DNA of 64,000 nt from Thioclava dalianensis (GTDB taxonomy: Bacteria; Pseudomonadota; Alphaproteobacteria; Rhodobacterales; Rhodobacteraceae), in the NCBI RefSeq assembly GCF_000715505.1, contig NZ_JHEH01000017.1:1-64000 (forward strand). Reading direction: 5' to 3'. Positions 61,326 through 64,000 of this stretch are shown here, in pieces. The notes beneath the pieces were generated by a model, which was not told where the DNA came from, searched no databases, and saw nothing but the letters and a program-made list of their open reading frames with translations. The translations under genes and the position numbers were made by a program. The first letter of the stretch is position 1; each line of letters starts with the position of its first letter.

Positions 61326-62990
61326 ATGGCGCATGATGGAGCTGAAATGCCAATGACGATCATCCTCGATGACATCACATCCCTCAGCGGGGCCTGCCTG
61401 CCCGAGCTTGAGGCGCTTGTCGCGCGCGCGACCGAGGCGCTCCGGGGCACAGTCACACGCGACGGGCGGGTTTCGGCCACGGCTCTCGAGACGCATCAAT
61501 ATCAAGCGCATGGGGTGGCATGGCTTGCGACTTATCACCAGGCGCTGGTGCAGCTTCACGCCTGGGCGCTGCGGCTCTCTGAGGCGGGCACGCTGGGCGA
61601 TATGGAGCGGCTGATCTTGCAGATCGGGTTCGGCGAGTATCTGGCCCAGATCGCGGGCGGCCTGCAGATGAATCAGGGCGAGATGGTGCGCCTGTCGGAT
61701 ATGGGGATCGACTGGACCCCATCCGACGCCGCAGCGACGCTGATTGCGCAGGGCAATTCCAACGCCGCGCGCATGGCGCTGGTGGCGCTGATCCGCGATG
61801 TGCAGGGCCGCTCGATCTTTGGCCAATCCGGGCTGGATGACGAGCTGGAGATGATCCGCGAGCAATTCTACCGCTACGCCGAGGACCGGGTGAAGCCCTT
61901 CGCCCATGAATGGCACCTCAAGGACGAGTTGATCCCGATTTCGGTGATCGAGGAACTGGCCGAGCTGGGCGTGTTCGGCCTGACCATCCCCGAAGCCTAT
62001 GGCGGGCTCGGCCTGTCCAAGGCCTCCATGGCCGTGGTCACCGAGGAACTCTCGCGCGGCTATATCGGCGTGGGCTCACTGGGCACGCGCTCCGAAATCG
62101 CCGCCGAGCTGATCATCTGCGGTGGCACCGAGGCGCAAAAAGAGAAATGGCTCCCGGGCCTTGCAAGCGGCGAGATCCTGTCGACGGCGGTGTTCACAGA
62201 GCCCAATACCGGCTCGGATCTGGGCGCCTTGCGCACCCGCGCGGTCAAAGATGGCGACGATTGGCTGGTGACTGGCAACAAGACCTGGATCACCCATGCC
62301 CAGCGGACCCATGTCATGACGCTGCTGGCACGCACCGACCCGGAGAGCATCGATTACAAAGGCCTGTCGATGTTTCTGGCCGAGAAAGAGCCGGGCACCG
62401 ATGACACTCCCTTCCCGACGCCCGGCATGACCGGCGGCGAGATCGAGGTGCTGGGCTATCGCGGCATGAAGGAATACGAGCTGGCCTTTGACGGGTTCAA
62501 GGTCCGGGGCGAGAACCTGCTGGGCGGCGCGGAAGGGCGCGGTTTCAAGCAATTGATGGAGACCTTCGAGAGTGCGCGAATTCAGACCGCCGCGCGCGCC
62601 GTGGGCGTGGCGCAATCCGCGCTTGAAAGTGGCATGCAATATGCCATCGACCGCAAGCAATTCGGCAAATCGCTGATCGCCTTTCCCCGTGTCGCCTCCA
62701 AGCTTGCGATGATGGCCGTGGAAGTGATGATTGCCCGCCAGCTCACCTATTTCTCGGCTTGGGAAAAGGATCACGGGCACCGCTGCGACCTTGAGGCCGG
62801 GATGGCGAAGCTGCTGGGGGCGCGGGTCGCGTGGGCTGCGGCGGATAATGCGCTGCAAATCCATGGCGGCAACGGCTTCGCGCTGGAATACCAGATCTCG
62901 CGCATCCTATGCGACGCCCGGATCCTCAATATCTTCGAGGGCGCCGCCGAGATTCAAGCACAAGTGATTGCGCGGCGTCTGCTCGGGTGA
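61326..62990 (+). CDS. mcd: (2S)-methylsuccinyl-CoA dehydrogenase
   Basis: A 554-residue acyl-CoA dehydrogenase with a 160-residue N-terminal extension that plain acyl-CoA dehydrogenases lack. This is typical of Mcd. AVFTEPNTGSDLGALRTRA and TGNKTWITHAQRTHVMTLL bind FAD; IQTAARAVGVAQSALESGMQYA and FGKSLIAFPRVASKLAMM follow; NALQIHGGNGFALEYQISRIL and NIFEGAAEIQ near the end. It oxidises methylsuccinyl-CoA to mesaconyl-CoA after Ecm. Electrons go to ETF. ATG 61326 follows GGAGG by seven bases. Assignment rests on the extension and on ecm/ccr nearby. Confidence 0.88.
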   Translation: MAHDGAEMPMTIILDDITSLSGACLPELEALVARATEALRGTVTRDGRVSATALETHQYQAHGVAWLATYHQALVQLHAWALRLSEAGTLGDMERLILQIGFGEYLAQIAGGLQMNQGEMVRLSDMGIDWTPSDAAATLIAQGNSNAARMALVALIRDVQGRSIFGQSGLDDELEMIREQFYRYAEDRVKPFAHEWHLKDELIPISVIEELAELGVFGLTIPEAYGGLGLSKASMAVVTEELSRGYIGVGSLGTRSEIAAELIICGGTEAQKEKWLPGLASGEILSTAVFTEPNTGSDLGALRTRAVKDGDDWLVTGNKTWITHAQRTHVMTLLARTDPESIDYKGLSMFLAEKEPGTDDTPFPTPGMTGGEIEVLGYRGMKEYELAFDGFKVRGENLLGGAEGRGFKQLMETFESARIQTAARAVGVAQSALESGMQYAIDRKQFGKSLIAFPRVASKLAMMAVEVMIARQLTYFSAWEKDHGHRCDLEAGMAKLLGARVAWAAADNALQIHGGNGFALEYQISRILCDARILNIFEGAAEIQAQVIARRLLG

Positions 62991-63010
62991 CTTGACTTCA
63001 AAGCACCACC

Positions 63011-63042
63011 TCCCAGAGTGAACCTGTAAGTTCACTCTGGGA
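63011..63042. promoter_or_regulatory. Perfect 13-bp inverted repeat over the ribosome-binding site of the last gene
   Basis: TCCCAGAGTGAAC (63011-63023) and GTTCACTCTGGGA (63030-63042), with CTGTAA between. The right arm contains GGGA of the Shine-Dalgarno GGGAGAG (63039-63045), eight bases before ATG 63050. The left arm begins 21 bases after the mcd stop. It lacks a T-run. It can be an operator dyad or an mRNA hairpin that hides the ribosome-binding site. Confidence 0.7.
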
Positions 63043-63049
63043 GAGCACC

Positions 63050-64000
63050 ATGGCCCGCACGATCCTTGTCACCGGTATCACCGGCTTTATCGCCAAGCGC
63101 ATCGCCTATGATCTGTTGGCGCGCGGCGACACGGTGCGCGGCACGCTGCGCAAAGCGGCGCGTGGCGATGAGGTCCGCGCCGCGATGCATGGGCTGCCCC
63201 CCGAAGCGCTTGAGCGGCTGAGCTTCGTTGAGGCCGATCTGATGGACAATCGGGGCTGGGCAGCTGCGATGGAAGGTGTCGATGCCGTGTTGCACACCGC
63301 TTCGCCCTTTCCGCTGAGCAAGCCCAAGGATGAGATGGATATCATCTCGCCCGCCGTCGAGGGCACCAAGCGGGTGCTGCGCGCGGCCCAGAAAGCGGGC
63401 GTGACGCGGGTCGTGCTGACCTCTTCGATGGAGGCGGTGATGCATGGCGTCTCGTCGAAGCCGATGACCGAGGCGGATTGGTCCGACCCGGAGGCCCCGT
63501 CCTGCAGCCCCTATACGCGCTCCAAGATCTTTGCCGAACGCGCTGCGTGGTCCGTCGTCGAGGATCATCCCGAGATGCAGCTGACGGTGATCAATCCCGG
63601 TCTGGTCTGCGGCACTCCGATGGATCGCCATACCGGCTCGTCGGTGGCGGTGATCGAGCGGATCGTGGCAGGCCGGGATCCGATGCTGCCCGATCTGGAC
63701 CTGCCGGTGGTCGATGTGGCCGATGTCTCTGCGGCCCATATCGCGGCGCTCGATCACGCCGAGAGCATCGGAAGGCGCTATATCTGCGCCGAGCGTTTCA
63801 TCTCGTTTCGCGACATGGCCGCCGCAATCAAGGTGGCCCTCCCTGAGCGCCGGATTGCCCAGAAAGTCGCGCCGAAATTCCTGCTCTCGCTCCTTGGCCT
63901 GTTCGACGCGCAGATCGCGCTGATCCTGCCGCTGGTCGGCAAGAAGATGACGCTCAGCCATGCCGCCGCGACCCGCGATCTCGGCATCACATTCGTGCCA
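63050..64000 (+). CDS. NAD(P)-dependent extended SDR reductase (dihydroflavonol-reductase-like), 3'-truncated by the window end
   Basis: 317 codons are present without a stop before the window edge. The nucleotide loop is TGITGFIAKRIA (8-19) and the catalytic pair Y155-x3-K159 in YTRSK, with LTSSMEAVMHG before it. The length and TASPF motif fit aldehyde/ketone reductases of the extended SDR class (DFR/cinnamoyl-CoA reductase-like). The physiological substrate is unknown. The inverted repeat just before the start suggests local control. Same strand as mcd, but with a separate-looking signal. Confidence 0.85.
   Translation, partial: MARTILVTGITGFIAKRIAYDLLARGDTVRGTLRKAARGDEVRAAMHGLPPEALERLSFVEADLMDNRGWAAAMEGVDAVLHTASPFPLSKPKDEMDIISPAVEGTKRVLRAAQKAGVTRVVLTSSMEAVMHGVSSKPMTEADWSDPEAPSCSPYTRSKIFAERAAWSVVEDHPEMQLTVINPGLVCGTPMDRHTGSSVAVIERIVAGRDPMLPDLDLPVVDVADVSAAHIAALDHAESIGRRYICAERFISFRDMAAAIKVALPERRIAQKVAPKFLLSLLGLFDAQIALILPLVGKKMTLSHAAATRDLGITFVP

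Noticed and set aside
1-64000. CRISPR arrays, insertion sequences, prophage, toxin-antitoxin or secretion-system islands
   Set aside because: No regular repeat-spacer pattern, transposase, integrase, terminal repeat or codon-use shift was seen; gene content is core and gaps are short.

Overview
This is a gene-dense, GC-rich stretch of an alphaproteobacterial chromosome. It most likely comes from the Rhodobacteraceae/Paracoccaceae (Rhodobacter-Paracoccus-Thioclava type). I infer this from the chvI-chvG-hprK-rapZ-EIIA-HPr operon divergent from pckA, the ethylmalonyl-CoA pathway genes ccr, ecm and mcd, the Rhodobacterales-type DUF6473, TIGR02186, TIGR01620/YcjX and Hint-domain proteins, and a recurrent 3'-end element with the tail CCCCCGGGATATTT..ATCAAGAGGAAG. 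I cannot name genus or species. I saw no rRNA, tRNA, CRISPR array, insertion sequence, prophage or attachment site. Codon use looks uniform and almost everything is core genome.

Layout. 1-10.1 kb: end of ruvB, a group III truncated globin, ftsY, an AlkB-type membrane monooxygenase, a secreted hypothetical, xseA, purD, the ycjX/TIGR01620 pair and truA. 10.1-13.6 kb: three polysaccharide genes (nucleotide-sugar dehydratase, initiating phosphoglycosyltransferase, SDR epimerase). 13.8-16.9 kb: a branched-chain aminotransferase, UspA, Nfu, tsaB and rimI. 17.1-22.5 kb: a BMP-type nucleoside ABC importer followed by purine nucleoside phosphorylase. 22.6-25.9 kb: a TauE-like protein with a TIGR02186 partner, and a RecD-like helicase. 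26.0-29.6 kb: ecm and ccr, divergent. 29.7-34.0 kb: the fructose importer frcBCA and a divergent ROK repressor. 34.0-37.4 kb: a two-component pair divergent from an HtrA protease. 37.5-41.5 kb: a glycine-zipper lipoprotein and cydDC. 41.6-45.2 kb: etfBA, a DUF6473 protein and 3-hydroxybutyryl-CoA dehydrogenase. 45.3-52.6 kb: an acyltransferase, the PTS-Ntr/ChvGI operon and pckA. 52.7-58.8 kb: a small secreted protein, a phospholipase-D protein, rnr, a GNAT and dapE. 59.1-64 kb: a probable small ORF coupled to a Hint protein, a second TauE protein, methylsuccinyl-CoA dehydrogenase and a truncated SDR reductase.

How the genes work together. Ccr, Ecm and Mcd are three hallmark enzymes of the ethylmalonyl-CoA route for assimilating C2 units. 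EtfBA is the expected electron acceptor for Mcd, 3-hydroxybutyryl-CoA dehydrogenase works in the C4 feeder part, and PckA leads the C4 products into gluconeogenesis. The nucleoside and fructose systems are separate import modules. ChvGI with HPr, EIIA, HprK and RapZ is a regulatory hub linking envelope, carbon and nitrogen status.

I found no complete unknown multi-gene system. The least explained signals are non-coding or small. They are: a four-copy structured intergenic element whose hairpin arms co-vary between copies; a 35-bp operator-like palindrome between frcB and the ROK gene; a perfect 13-bp inverted repeat over the ribosome-binding site of the last gene; a GGAACC-N16-CGTT promoter signature before the lipoprotein gene; and a 48-codon ORF with a strong ribosome-binding site whose stop overlaps the start of the Hint-domain gene.
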